From: Carya illinoinensis | Lineage: Eukaryota; Streptophyta; Magnoliopsida; Fagales; Juglandaceae | DNA length: 64,000 nucleotides | Direction of reading: 5' to 3' | Assembly: GCF_018687715.1 (NCBI RefSeq) | Contig: NC_056760.1 | Span: 9,350,001-9,414,000 of the forward strand | Shown: one piece after another, positions 10,696 through 21,987 of the stretch | How the letters are laid out: each line of letters starts with the position of its first letter | How positions within the stretch are numbered: position 1 is the first letter of the stretch | The notes under the pieces: model-generated | The model's input: the letters and a program-made list of their open reading frames with translations, nothing else | Database searches by the model: none | What the model was told of the DNA's origin: nothing | Made by a program: the position numbers and the translations under genes

Positions 10696-11768
10696 AAGGA
10701 TCAACCGAATGGTTGTGGGAAACACGTTGATATATCTGATTATATTCTTTCAAATATTTATGATCCTGGTCAATGGAAACACGTTGATACAAAATTAAGA
10801 GATTTATTAGTACAAAATGGTCCAATTAGATATAGCGATATAATTCTTCCTAAGGATGAAAACTCTAGACATTTTTCTACTACAATTATATACGAAACTT
10901 GTCAAATGGGGAGAAACATGATAGAAAATGGTTAGTGTATTCAAAAGACTTGAATAGAGTATACTACTTTTGTTGCAAGTTGTTTAATTCAAAACCTAGT
11001 ATATAGTCAACTAGTTAGTGAAGGAACTGATGACTGGAAAAATCTTAGTGCTAAGCTTAAAATCCATGAAACAACCAATGAGCATATTACTAATATGACT
11101 GATTGGCTTGATTTAGATATTAGATTGTTAAGAAATGAAACAATTGACAAAAAAGCTTAAGAACAAATTAACAAAGAAAAAGATCATTGGAAAAAAGTAT
11201 TACTGAGAATTGTTGTTGTAGTAAAAACCCTTGGTAAAAATAATTTATCATTTCAAGAAAAAAATGAAAAGATCTACCAAGAAAATAACAGAAATTTTTT
11301 AAGTTTGATTGAAATGATTTCTAAGCTTGATCCAGTAATGCAAGAACACATTCGACGTATTCAATATGGTGAAATCCATAATCATTATCTTGGGCATAAT
11401 ATACAAAATGAATTAATACACTTGCGAGCAACTGAACTTAAAAATCATATTATTAAAAAAATCAAGGATGTAAAATATTTTTCATTCTGTTTTGGTATCC
11501 AAAGTCCAAACAAATGAACCATTTAACATTTGCTAGTTGGTTTTGATTATTGTTCTAACCAGAAAAGAGGTCCTCATTGGTTGATTGGTTGCCAAGAAAA
11601 GAATGTAGTCTCATGGGTATGGTTTTGCCGACATAAATGTAGTCCCTTTATGGGTTGAGATGATTTTGGTTATTGTTCTAGCTAGATTCTAAGTGCATGG
11701 TAATTGTCTTCCATAATCTTGGTATCAACTTTGGAAATATTCTAATACCTTGCATCAAGGGTTGCTAT

Positions 11769-11788
11769 ATATATATATATATATATTG
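11769..11788. repeat. (AT)n microsatellite
   Basis: A perfect run of alternating A and T about 20 bp long lies in the non-coding middle of the broken hAT gene. Confidence 0.9.
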
Positions 11789-11824
11789 ACTCCAAAGAAA
11801 AGGCCTTGTACTCTAATAAAACAT

Positions 11825-12062
11825 ATATATTTTTTAAAATCAGTTGTTTATTTTTTAAAACAGATTTTTTTTAATGACAAATTTATATTTTATTAAAACT
11901 GAAAAATAGAACCGAACTGGATAAAAAACTGGTAAAATTGGAGTATCGGTTTAGGAGGGTAACCAGTGCGTAATCGGTTTTGAAAAATGTAAAATCGGTG
12001 CTTACTGGTTCGGTCTTAGATTTTGTCCAAAACCGGACCGAATCGGACTAGTTACACCCCTA
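11825..12062. mobile_element. Right end of a hAT-like non-autonomous element
   Basis: T-rich sequence (TTTTTTAAAACAG motifs) leads into ACCGG/CGGTTT-rich subterminal repeats and ends TTACACCCCTA, i.e. TAGGGGTGTAA on the other strand. Similar sequence ends near 42735, and a matching left end TAGGGGTGTTA is at 40110. The left end here is not identifiable. It interrupts the DUF4371 transposase relic. Confidence 0.5.
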
Positions 12063-12274
12063 TTAACATTGTTTTAGGAAAGATTAAATAGACTAGCCAT
12101 ATTATCAATTGATAGCGAGATATTAGAAAAACTTGAATATAAAAACTTAATTAGCAATTTTTCATCTCAAAAAGTAAGAAGAATAACTTTTAAATAAAAA
12201 TATAATTAGGTATAACTTAATTTAGTTTGATACAAGAAAAGACACCATTTTAACTGAACCTATGATTGATAAAA

Positions 12275-15200
12275 TTATGGTGTGGAACATTAGGGGTTAG
12301 GCACATTGAAAAGAAGACTAAGGAAATTGGTGAGGAAATATGAGGTATCGATTTTGGTTGTTTCGAAGCCATTCCAGGAGGTTTCAAAACTTCACAAGTG
12401 AGCTGTTAGTTTGCAGTTCCCAAATTATTGCTCTAATGCAGAATCATGTGGAAAAATATGGGTTTGCTGGAAGGATGAAATAAAAATGGAAATAGTGGAT
12501 GTAAATAAGCAATCGCTGACGACAGTAGTTACAGAACGGGGGGGTACTTTGTTGACTACTTTTGTATATGCAAAGTGTTCCCAAGCTGAACGCATGGAAC
12601 TTTGGGACCATCTGAAAGGAATTTCGAATACCACAGAGGCCTAGGTGGTGATGGGGGATTTTAATATAATATGATACAGTATGGAAAGAGTGGGGGGCAG
12701 GTCTAGACCTCCATCAACAATGGAAGAATTTAATGAGTATATCAACTACTTCAGATTAATGGATCTACCACTAGTAGGGAGACAATTATCATGGTGCAAT
12801 GGGCAGTAAGGATTAGCCAGAAGCTTGGCTAAGCTTGATAGAATTTTAATCAATTATGAGTTTGGGCGTATGCACGGGCAAGTCACTACAAGACTACTAA
12901 GCAGAAGAATGTCGGATCACTCACTGATTTTATTAAACTTTACATTTGAGGGTGGAAGGTACAGGCCGACGCCTTTCCATGTGGCTTTCACATGACGGAT
13001 TCTTAGAAATGGTTCATAAATCATGGAATGAACCGATGAGTTGGGAGTTAGGACTACTCAAACTGGCTAGGAAATTAAAAAGGCTGAAATAGAAACTGAG
13101 GTAGTGGAATAGAGAGGTTTTTGGCAGGGTGGATGTAATAATCAAGGAGTTGGAAGAGAGGTTAGAAATCTATGAGGAGGCACTGCAGGCGAATTACTCG
13201 GAAGAAATTGAGGAAGAGTTTCTTATCACTAAGGCAGAACTAAAGGTTTAGTATAAAAGGGAAGACATAAGACTGGCCTAACAAGGAAAAAAACTCTAGT
13301 TAGAAAAAGGTGATAAGAACACAATATATTTTCATGCAGTCATCTCCCAACATAGAAGGAACGCATGTGTAAAAAGCATGAACCTGCTAGACGTGTCAAT
13401 GTTGGGATCAATGGAATTAGTACATGAGGGGGCAGTCAGGTATTTTGAAGATTTCCTATCCCAAGAAGAAGAAGGAGAACTACTGTGCTTGAATGATTTG
13501 ATTCAACCTGCTGTGTCGGAAAGCATGAAACAAAAAACTGAGAATAGAGCCATTATAGAAGGAAATCTTCGAGCCATTTGCATCTATAAGTGCTGATAAC
13601 AGTCCAAACCCCGATGGTTTTGGCTCTGCTTTCTGTGTCGTGCTGGAGTATTATCAAGGAAGATGTAAAGGATGCAGTGAAAGAATTTTATGTAGGTTAG
13701 ATTCTCCCAAGATTTTATTCCTCCTCTTTTTTTAGTTCTCATCCCGAAAACTAAAAATCCTTAGAGTTATGACAGTTTCCGTCCCATAAGCTTGTGTAAT
13801 GTGATTTACAAAGTGTTCTCCAAAACATTAGTGGATAAGCTGTCCTTGGTACTCAGTAATGTAATCTCGTCAGAACAAGGGGCTTTTGTGAAAGGAAGAA
13901 ATATTTTGGAAAACATCACACTTACGCAGGAGATGGTAAAGCTACTACACCGAAAGACTAGAGGAGGAAATATTATGGTTAAAATAGACATGAGCAAGGT
14001 GTACGACAGGGTGGATTGGAGATTCTTGGATCATACTCTAAGAACCTTTGGATTACCAAAGTTCTTTTGTAGGTTGGTCAAAAATTGATATTGCCGTGGT
14101 TCTCAATCATGGTGCATGGCACTTATAAAGGTTATTTCAAGGAAAAAATGGGGCTATGTCAGGGGGACCCTCTATCCCCGTACTTATTTATTATCATGGA
14201 AGAGGTATTCTCAAGATTGCTCAAGAGGAAGTTGTCGGAGAAGAGGATCTTGCCTTTTTCTCAGCTGAGTGGGACCCCACCAATTAGCCATCTATTATAC
14301 GCTGATGACATTATGGTTTTTGCCAAGGCTAGTGAGGGTTTCATATAGGCCCTAATGGAGGTGGTTAAGACTTACTAAAGGTGGACTGGACAAAGGTTTA
14401 ATCATGAAAAATTAGCAGTTTATTTCTCGAAACAGTTGAAAAGAAGAAGGAGGGGAGAGATCTTAACAGAAACTAGGTTTAAGGAGGGCCTCCCCTTCCC
14501 TTATTTTGGGGTTCCAATTGTGGAGGGCAAATTGAAGGCCAGAAATTTTGATTCGTTGATTTTAGAATATTGGGAAGAAACTTTCAGGACGGAAAAGTAG
14601 GCTTATCTCTCAAGGGGGACGATTAATTCTAATGAGACATGTGCTTTCTAGCATGCCACTTTATCTACTTTTGGCACTGCATATGCCAAAAATTGTGATC
14701 CGAAAGATTCATAGCCTTTTTGCAAATTTCTTTTGGGGTGAATAGGGTGGTAAGGGTAAAAGAAAGTGAAGGGCTTGGAGGAAGTTTTGTGCCCCAGTGG
14801 AAGAGGGAGGTATAGGTATGTGAGATGTCTCGGAAGTGTAAAAATACTTATTCATGAAATTTGGATGGCAGATTTTAACCCAAGAGACCCTGTGGGCTAA
14901 TGTTTTCAGAGCCAAATATATGAAAAATGGACATATCGAACGTAGACCAGAGAACAGGTTGGGGTCGATGTTCTAGAAAAAAGTTGTGGAGGGACTTAAG
15001 GAAATTTTGGCTAAATCAAGGTGGAAGGTGCGGGAAGGCAACATATCATTATGGTTTGATAATTTCCTAAGCGGGGGCCCTCTATCTGAATTGGTGTTAT
15101 AGGTGGAAGAGCCAAACACTAGACTAAAAGAACTAGTAGACAAGGATAGATGAAAAGATGAGCGGGTATAGAGACTAATGGGTAGACAGGCATCAAATGA

Positions 15201-15714
15201 AGTAATAGAGCTGGTTGGAAACTTAAAAAATGATAAGAATATACTAGTATGGTTACTGGAGAAGAGTGGAATTTTTTCCACAAAGTTTGCTTGGGAAGAA
15301 GTGAGAGTGAAGAGGCTGAAGTTTGAATGGGTTAAATGGGTTTGGCACAAGCTACTTCCTAAAAAGATAGCTATTTTCTTGTGGAAGGCAATCTTTAACT
15401 GTCTAAGCGTAGACAAACAAATACGTAAACTTGGAATACCATTTGTTTCGGGATGCAATTGCTACAAGGAAAGAAAGAGTGAAGACTTAGAACATCTTTT
15501 CGGCGAAGGGGAGTTTGCAGTCAGTGTCTGGAAAAAATTTTCGGCTGAGATGGAAGTCTCTTTCCTTATCCAATAGAGTTGGAAAGAAAGAATGCAACTC
15601 TGGTTTAACAGGGCATCTCGCAAATCTCAGCTTGGTCTTTTGCTAGGATTGATTCCATGCATAGTAATTTGGAAGCTTTGGAGTAGGCACTGTGTAGCTA
15701 GGATGGAGGGGAAG
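12275..15714 (+). pseudogene. LINE-A ORF2 remnant, upstream part (EN, RT, zf-RVT)
   Basis: The endonuclease region carries multiple stops (for example after NIRG and near 12640). The RT core is readable as two overlapping frames: PISLCNVIYKVFSKTL and IDMSKVYDRVDW (13792-14088), then CQGDPLSPYLF and HLLYADDIMVFAKA (14085-14348). The YADD catalytic motif is still intact. The zf-RVT-like segment is open at 15178-15576 (WHKLLPKKIAIFLWKAIFNC). These proteins normally perform target-primed reverse transcription; this copy cannot. Confidence 0.8.
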
Positions 15715-15732
15715 ATAGAAAGTAGGCTTGAA

Positions 15733-15870
15733 AACCGACATCCTTGGTTCGGTACTGCGCCAAACCGACTGCCGACCGACCACCATTTCCCCCTAATTTT
15801 GCCGATCGAGAACCGACCGTTCAAGGGGCTGGAACTGGCCGGAACCGATTCCGGTCGGTTCATGGTCGGA
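15733..15870. repeat. hAT left subterminal repeats
   Basis: Dense ACCGAC/CCGACC and GGTCGG motifs occur in both orientations just inside the left terminus, matching those at the right end. Confidence 0.75.
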
Positions 15871-15952
15871 ATGTTTGGGCCAATGTTTTGGGCCCCTTTT
15901 CAGAAGGCTTTTTTTGCTCAATAAATAAATGAAATTAACTTATAAAAATAAA

Positions 15953-18041
15953 TTAATATTGAATGAATACATTACCAGATTCTATTACAAAACTCTCCAC
16001 ATTATCCATGGCCTCTCGAAGATCAATTGGCGCCGACGGATGTCGTAACCAATTCTGAGTACAAATAAGTGCCTCAACTGTTTTCGGAGCGAATGAACTC
16101 CGAAACTTATCAAGTACACGCCCTCCTGTACTAAATGCTGACTCTGAAGCAACAGTGGAAACATGCATGGCTAACAAATCTCGTGCAATCCTTGCAAGTA
16201 TAGGATAATTAACCTCATTCTGTCTCCACCAGATCAACAAATCAAAAGATGAACTGAGTGCCTCACAACCATCTGATAAATATCGATCCACCTCTGTTTT
16301 AGCAGCAGCTGATTCAATCTCATTATCTGGCTCATACCAATCCATATACAATTGTGACTCTTCTTCACTTTCTACTGAGGGTATAGATGTCGAAGCGGGC
16401 ACATGTTCTCGACTACTCGAAGTAGAACCAAATGTAGCATTATACTCATCGTATAAGTCGAATAGTAACTGCCTCACACTAGACACCAAATGTAATCCTC
16501 GAGTCTCATCATAAATTTTTCTCAAGTTGCGGGTTAGAAGGCCTAACTTATTTCGAGGATCAAGCACAACGGCAACCAATAACAACAAGTTCAGCTTATC
16601 CAGTGAACCCCAATATTTATCATATTTCGTTCTCATGCTTATGGCCATGTTCATCGAACAACTATTAGAACTCTGACTCAGCCTAACCAATTCTTTTTGG
16701 AGCATGCAAATCTCCACAAAACTTGTATTTGCTGTGACATGAAGGGACCCAGAAAAGCGACAAGTGGCATCATAGAACATCTTCAAAAATTTCACAAAAA
16801 CTTGCACTGTCTCCCACTCATCAGCTCTAGGAGGCCCTATGTGTCCCTCATTAAAGTAAGATAGAAAATTGTAATTCTCACTCTCCATCTGCCTAAAAGC
16901 CTTTTCAAATTTCTCAGCCGCATCCAACATCATGTAAGTTGAATTCCATCGGGTTTGCACATCAAGACACAACAATTTTTTACAATCAATTTTTTCTTTT
17001 TCTGCACACTTCTTAAACTTGTCTAATCTAGTAGGGGAGGAGCGCACATATCTAACTGCATTTCTAACCATTGTGATGGCGTCATTACACTCCTTCAAAC
17101 CCTCATTCACGCCAAGATTTAAAATGTGAGCACAACATCTCAAGTGCATGTACTTCCCATCCAACACATTCCCCGTCAAAAAATGCTTCAAGTAAGAAAT
17201 TGCAGTATCATTTGAGCTAGCATTATCAACAGTCACAGTAAATATCTTATCAATGCCCCAATCAAGGAGGCACGATTCAATATATTTTCCAATTGTATCC
17301 CCTCGATGATTAGGGATCAAACAAAAATTAATGATTTTTTTTCTTCAACTTCCAATCATTATCAATGAAATGGGCAGTTAGACACATATAATTCAAATTT
17401 TGTATCGATGTCCATGTATCAGTAGTCAATGAAACTCTCATCTTCCCGTATTTAAACAACTTTCTAAGCTTGGCCTTTTCAGATGTAAACAATTTCATAC
17501 AGTCTCTTGCAACTGTAACACGGCATGGCCTTTAAATTTTGGTTCAAGTAACCAAACCAACTTCTTAAATCCTTGTCCTTCAACAATTCTAAATGGCAAT
17601 TCATCAATAATTACCATTTCCGCAATGGCCAACCTCACTGCATCTTCACTATATTTGTGGGTTACAAGATTTCTTACCACGCTACTATCACTCTCTCCAA
17701 CTTCCTCACCCGCCAATGTTTGTTGATATCTATCTAGAGGCTTTATGAGGATTTCTTGGACATGCAGATAAGTGGTTTTTCATAGTTGAAGTCTCATTTC
17801 TCTTTGAGTGGCAAGCATAAATCTTGCCACAATAGTTACACTTAGCCTTCGGATCATCTACGGGACAACCCTCAACTTTCGTAAAATGATTCCAAACAAC
17901 TGACGGGTCCTTCCCCTTCCGTTTCCTAGGAAGTGGACAAGTACTACTAGGGGCACTTGAAGGTTTTGGTGTTTGGGTCTTTCCCAAATTTACGGTTTGT
18001 TCATCATTATCAAGATCAATTGGAGTTGATGAGGAATCCAT
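15953..18041 (-). pseudogene. hAT transposase (BED zinc finger, RICESLEEPER-like), three frameshifts
   Basis: It starts at ATG 18041 (MDSSSTPIDLDND) and ends at 15953. A BED-type zinc finger occupies about residues 45-98 (VVWNHFTKV, CNYCGKIY, HLSAC). The central hAT RNase-H-like fold and the C-terminal dimerisation domain (LLAMHVSTVASESAFS, near 16140) are well preserved; the last 455 codons (17320-15953) form one open frame. Frame breaks occur near 17735 (after NPHK), near 17525 (after EPKFK) and in the A-run near 17335-17341. Neighbouring frames continue the family sequence through each break, so the gene was complete until recently. A domesticated protein is unlikely given the breaks. Confidence 0.88.
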
Positions 18042-18942
18042 CTAACATATGAAACATTAATTTCAAAATTAATTAAGAAACATATATATCATTCACGGCA
18101 CCAACAAAATAATATATACAGGTTCATGCAATTAGAGATAACTGAGAGAAACTAATTATTTAGTTTTCTTGATCTGCATCATATAGTTTTTCTTTTCCTT
18201 TTATCCATCTTTTTGTTTTGTTTTTATCAATGTTAAAAAATTTGTCTACAGCGCACACTTTTGTTAATTGTTTCATTTTAATTATGCTTCATGATTATTT
18301 GGTAGGATGAGTATGTCAAGGCTTAGTGGCTTACTAATTACTATGCTGCTTTACTCAAGAAACAACAAGATCCTAGCATGTCCAATGCAAAATAAACACT
18401 AATTGATCTTCGAGATTGAACAAAAGTTGGAACACTAAAAATATATATTAATGTCCGATGCAAAATAAACACTAAAAATAAACATTAATCTAAACATTAA
18501 TCCAACATTCCAACTTAGTAAAATGTAAATAGCAAGATCCTATCAAAAAAAAAAAAAAGAAACTCACATTACTTACACCGATAGAGGAAGCCGGAAGGTG
18601 CGTCGCGCCGTCGAGCAGAGGCTGGGAAACCGAGAGAGGGCCAGACGCAGGGAGCTGAGCAGTGACTGGGAGAGGGCCAGACGTAGGGAGAACGGGAGAA
18701 GCCGAGAAGCGATTGGCGGCCGTATGGAGGATGGGGGTTTCTGTTTTCAGAAACTGGGAAGGCCAGACGGAAATGGAAAGCTAAAGGGGAAGGGGGGTAT
18801 TTTACCCTAATACCAAACGGCGCCGTTTGGCTTAAATTTAAACGTAATAATTTAAGAAGTTAGAAAGCGATGCCGTTTCAATTATTTAAGTGAAACGGCA
18901 TCGTTTTATATGTATAAAAATGAAAAAAAAAATATAACTGAA

Positions 18943-19097
18943 ACGGTCGGTCGGTTTATCGGTTTATTTAGCCCTGAACCGTATGCCGAACCGACCGATG
19001 TCGGTTCATGATAATTTCCCTCGACCGCCGACCGGTTCTTGGCCGGTTCCAGCGTCCTGAGGTCGGTTCCGGTCGGTATGGGTCGGTTTATCGGTTT
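18943..19097. repeat. hAT right subterminal repeats
   Basis: Multiple TCGGT/ACCGA motifs (for example GGTCGGTCGG, GACCGCCGACCGG) lie just inside the right terminus, mirroring 15733-15870. A pair of inverted copies around the AAACGGCATCG motif (18868-18905) lies next to them. Confidence 0.75.
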
Positions 19098-19119
19098 TCT
19101 GTACACCCCTAATAGAAAG

Positions 19120-19760
19120 TACTTTGGAGGTATGAGGCTCGATTAAGTACTGGATAGGATCTATTGCCAATAGAATCAACAGAGTCTGAAACTTATCCAG
19201 CTGGGATGCTTGCCTGCTGAGAAATATAGGGGATCGAACAGTGGTTGTAAAGAAGAAAAAAGTGATAGTTATCATATGGGGAAGCCGAATCTTGGTAGAT
19301 TAAAGCTAAATGTGGAAGGAAGCAATCTCGGCAACCCAGGACCCGCTGGAAGGGGGGAATTCTAAAGGATAATGGGGGAAAATTAGTATTTGGCTTCTCA
19401 AAATACTTTGGGACTGTTTCAAGCATGGAAGCAGAGCTAAGGGGAGTCCTTGAAGGAGTTAAGCATTGTCAATAATTGGGGTACACGGCATTAGACATGG
19501 AGTGCGATTCACTAGTAGTTGTAAATTGGTTCCGCAATCACAAATGTACAGCTTGGTACCTTTGGGACTACTGGGAATGGCTACATAGTATTTAACAGGG
19601 TTTTAATGTTTCCATTACACATCATTACAAAGAAGGTAACCAAGTGATAGACTCATTGACTAGAAGGGGTGCTTTGGGCGAGACCAAATTCTTCTCGGAT
19701 TGGTCGCAACTCCCAAGGATGACTAGAGGGTTAGTGACATTAGATATAATGGGGACAACA
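19120..19760 (+). pseudogene. LINE-A ORF2 remnant, downstream part (RNase H)
   Basis: After the hAT the LINE resumes: KPNLGRLKLNVEGS, GGILKDNGGKLV, AELRGVLEGVKHC and DMECDSLVVVNW form a plant LINE RNase H (RVT_3) domain with a few stops (near 19472 and 19590). The A-rich tail follows at 19898-19943. Confidence 0.75.
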
Positions 19761-19943
19761 TACTTTATATGCAAATAATAGTGTATACTTTTTGGTTAGT
19801 TTTTTTGGTAGGACCTGTAGGTATACTTTAAGGGTTTTCTTATGCCATAAATAAGGGTTTTAATATAGTGGTTGGAGGTTCCACCCTCCTTTTACTCTTA
19901 AAATAAAAAAAAAATAAAAAAAATAAAAAATAAAAAAAAAAAC

Positions 19944-21883
19944 TCTTTTTAACTTATCGCCTTAGGTATCAAAATCTATAAGCTATAGAGGTGGCCCAAC
20001 TTTATGATAGAACTGTTGAGCATTCCTCTTAAACTTCCCCACTGGACGTTGATACTGACTCGAAATATTTAGGACTGACTTCTTGGAATGGTGACGATGG
20101 GGACAAGTTTTCCCTTTCAAAAAATAGTATATTTTTTTGTTCTAAGCTTAAAATATTTGTAATTTACTGTTAATGTTTGAAGCTTGCACATATAAATTAA
20201 CATCATTAATTTGATTCCATTCTTTACTATAGTAACCAATAGTTGATACGTGCTTTCTAAGAACGAGCTATTCACTGAAAAAATTTTAGACATAAACCTA
20301 AACATTACATACTAATTTTTTTTTATTTTTTTATCAAATATTTAGTATATAAATAATGAGTAGAAAAATTTAATTAATTTAAAAAAAATTAAATTAAATT
20401 ATAAAAAATAATTATAAAAATAAAAAATAAATATAATATATAATGTGCGAATAGACTCATTAATTAGTTGAAAGTTTCAAATGACGGAGCCTACTTGTTT
20501 GACAATTCTACTTGAAGATAAAAGATTAGACGAAAAGGATGACTCATTCATTAAGAATGAATGAAATGCAATATTTCTTTGTTTCTTTTTAGCAGAGATG
20601 AATGGCAAAGACTGGCATGCACCTTGTGAACAACCTGGATCACATGTATATTTTTTTCCCCAAAACCAGCCTAACGAAGCATGAATGAGTACTAAGCCAA
20701 GAGGTATTATTTCTAAATTATTATAATCAGTACGTACTCGATCCACACGGAATATTAGGACTTTCTTATTGGTCATCATTTGGGCAATTCCAATGGATTA
20801 AATTTCAAAGTCATTAATTAATTAATACTACCTAACCACTAGCTAGCACCCTTCTGACATTCTTTTCTTAGATCTCATACATATCAAAATGCAAGAGGAT
20901 TATACTTTAATTATTCATTAAACCAATAATGTAGCAGCTGTCATGACTCATGCCCACAGTGATAAACAAAACGATGCTATTCAATGAACCATGATTAGTT
21001 GACTTCTTTATTGTTTTACATAATGACCCTGATCTTCTTTGTTAGATTTGTCATTTTTTTTTTAATTATTGATTTTCTTACTGATTTGCGCCCCCTGGAT
21101 ATGATTTTAGAAAACGATATATAGTCGATAAAATTGCTGGTTCTTATTTTATTTTATTTTTTATATTTTTTTTACTTAATTACTAAGAAATTATTTTTAA
21201 ATGAGTTTTGTAAATTTTTTTAATATTTAAAAAGATTTAAAAAATAATTAAAAATATAAAATAAAAAAATATATTTTATGCTTTTTTATTGAAATTCTTA
21301 AATCACTCTGGCTCTAGTAGGACCCTGAAGTATGGATAGAGTAGCAACTCTCTACCGTAAATTCTGACAGATAAGATTTTATTTTCTTTTAACCTCTACT
21401 ATTTTCTCATTTCCTAGATTCTCGTTTCTTTATTTTTTCAAGCTCTCCGGCAGTCCGGCTGGCTGAAGAGCTCTCTCTCTCTCCTCGACTAAGGCTAGTA
21501 ATAAAAATTCAGAAAATCGAAAATCCATCCGGTCTGAATCGGTCGAATCAATCATGTCTGAAACCCGTTTTTGTAATGAGAAAATTGATTGGAATGGGTT
21601 AGATTTCGGTTCTAGATTTTTTAAGATTGGGCTAGGTTCTATTTAATATGTATTTTAAATTATTTTTTAAAATATTATATATAATAATTTTTTGTTATAT
21701 ATTAATAGTATTACTGTATACTAATTACTAGCATTAATAATATATATTTATATATGTTAATATATATATATATATATAAAGTATACTATATAAATATCAT
21801 AGTATAATATATAGTATATATTATGTATGTATATATAATATATTTAGTAATATATGCATGACAGAGTGCATTACTCATTACTA
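19944..21883. repeat. CRK upstream-region duplicate (unit A), non-coding
   Basis: No gene is visible. The sequence is duplicated with 38230-40490, 41160-41790 and 60060-62150. Shared landmarks include CATCATTTGGGCAATTCC and TAGCTAGCACCCTTCTGAC. It corresponds to DNA upstream of minus-strand CRK genes. AT-rich tracts and short hAT-like CGGT-rich pieces (21520-21640) are present. Homology continues at 27560 after the young LINE. Confidence 0.8.
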
Positions 21884-21901
21884 GAAATCATCAAATTATC
21901 A
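21884..21901. repeat. LINE-B target-site duplication, 5' copy
   Basis: The 18-bp sequence GAAATCATCAAATTATCA is identical to the copy at 27560-27577. Single copies at the paralogous positions near 40472 and 41769 are the unoccupied sites. Confidence 0.95.
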
Positions 21902-21987
21902 AAGGTCCTCTCCTTCCAGGGTGAGGTTTGGTCTCTCTAGGAAGAGTAGTGTCCCTTAAGCTAGCTTGGCTGGTTTGAAGTGGAGCC

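Larger units (their letters stand above)
10700..12197 (+). pseudogene. hAT transposase (TTF/DUF4371, ZMYM1-like), internally deleted
   Basis: The N-terminal part (10700-11517) shows DPGQWKHVDTKLRDLL, PKDENSRHFST, EGTDDWKNLSAKLKIHE, NKEKDHWKKVLLR and MQEHIRRIQ, typical of the TTF zinc-finger/DUF4371 region of plant hAT-derived transposases. It carries several stops (for example near 10933 and 11158). The extreme C-terminus reappears at 12078-12197 (ERLNRLAILS ... LEYKNLISNF) and ends at its own TAA. The catalytic middle is gone, replaced by an AT-rich repeat-bearing segment at about 11520-12061. Clearly dead. Confidence 0.8.
15723..19111 (-). mobile_element. hAT transposon (3389 bp) nested in LINE-A
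   Basis: The 8-bp TSD ATAGAAAG (15715-15722 and 19112-19119) is diagnostic of the hAT superfamily. The right terminus, read inward, is TAGGGGTGTACAGAAAACC and the left is TAGGCTTGAAAACCGAC, a weak inverted repeat. Both ends are packed with ACCGA/TCGGT subterminal repeats (15733-15870 and 18943-19097), the kind of sites hAT transposases bind. It encodes one minus-strand transposase, now frameshifted. Confidence 0.93.
12275..19943 (+). mobile_element. LINE-A: 5'-truncated, decayed L1-type LINE, split by a hAT insertion
   Basis: ORF2-type domains run in order: endonuclease from about 12275 (MVWNIRG), reverse transcriptase at 13700-14347, zf-RVT at 15178-15576, and, after the hAT at 15723-19111, an RNase H at about 19290-19745. 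The element ends in an A-rich tail (19898-19943, AAAAATA-type). ORF1 is absent. Without the hAT and one TSD copy the LINE is about 4.27 kb. No clear TSD was found. Many stops and frameshifts are present. It is older than the hAT inside it. Confidence 0.85.

Noticed and set aside
14973..15458. A 161-codon minus-strand ORF
   Set aside because: It is antisense to the LINE-A ORF2 region, whose sense frame carries the recognisable domains.
18598..18810. An Arg-rich 70-codon plus-strand ORF
   Set aside because: It lies in the 5' leader/promoter side of the hAT transposase on the opposite strand, with low-complexity RE repeats.
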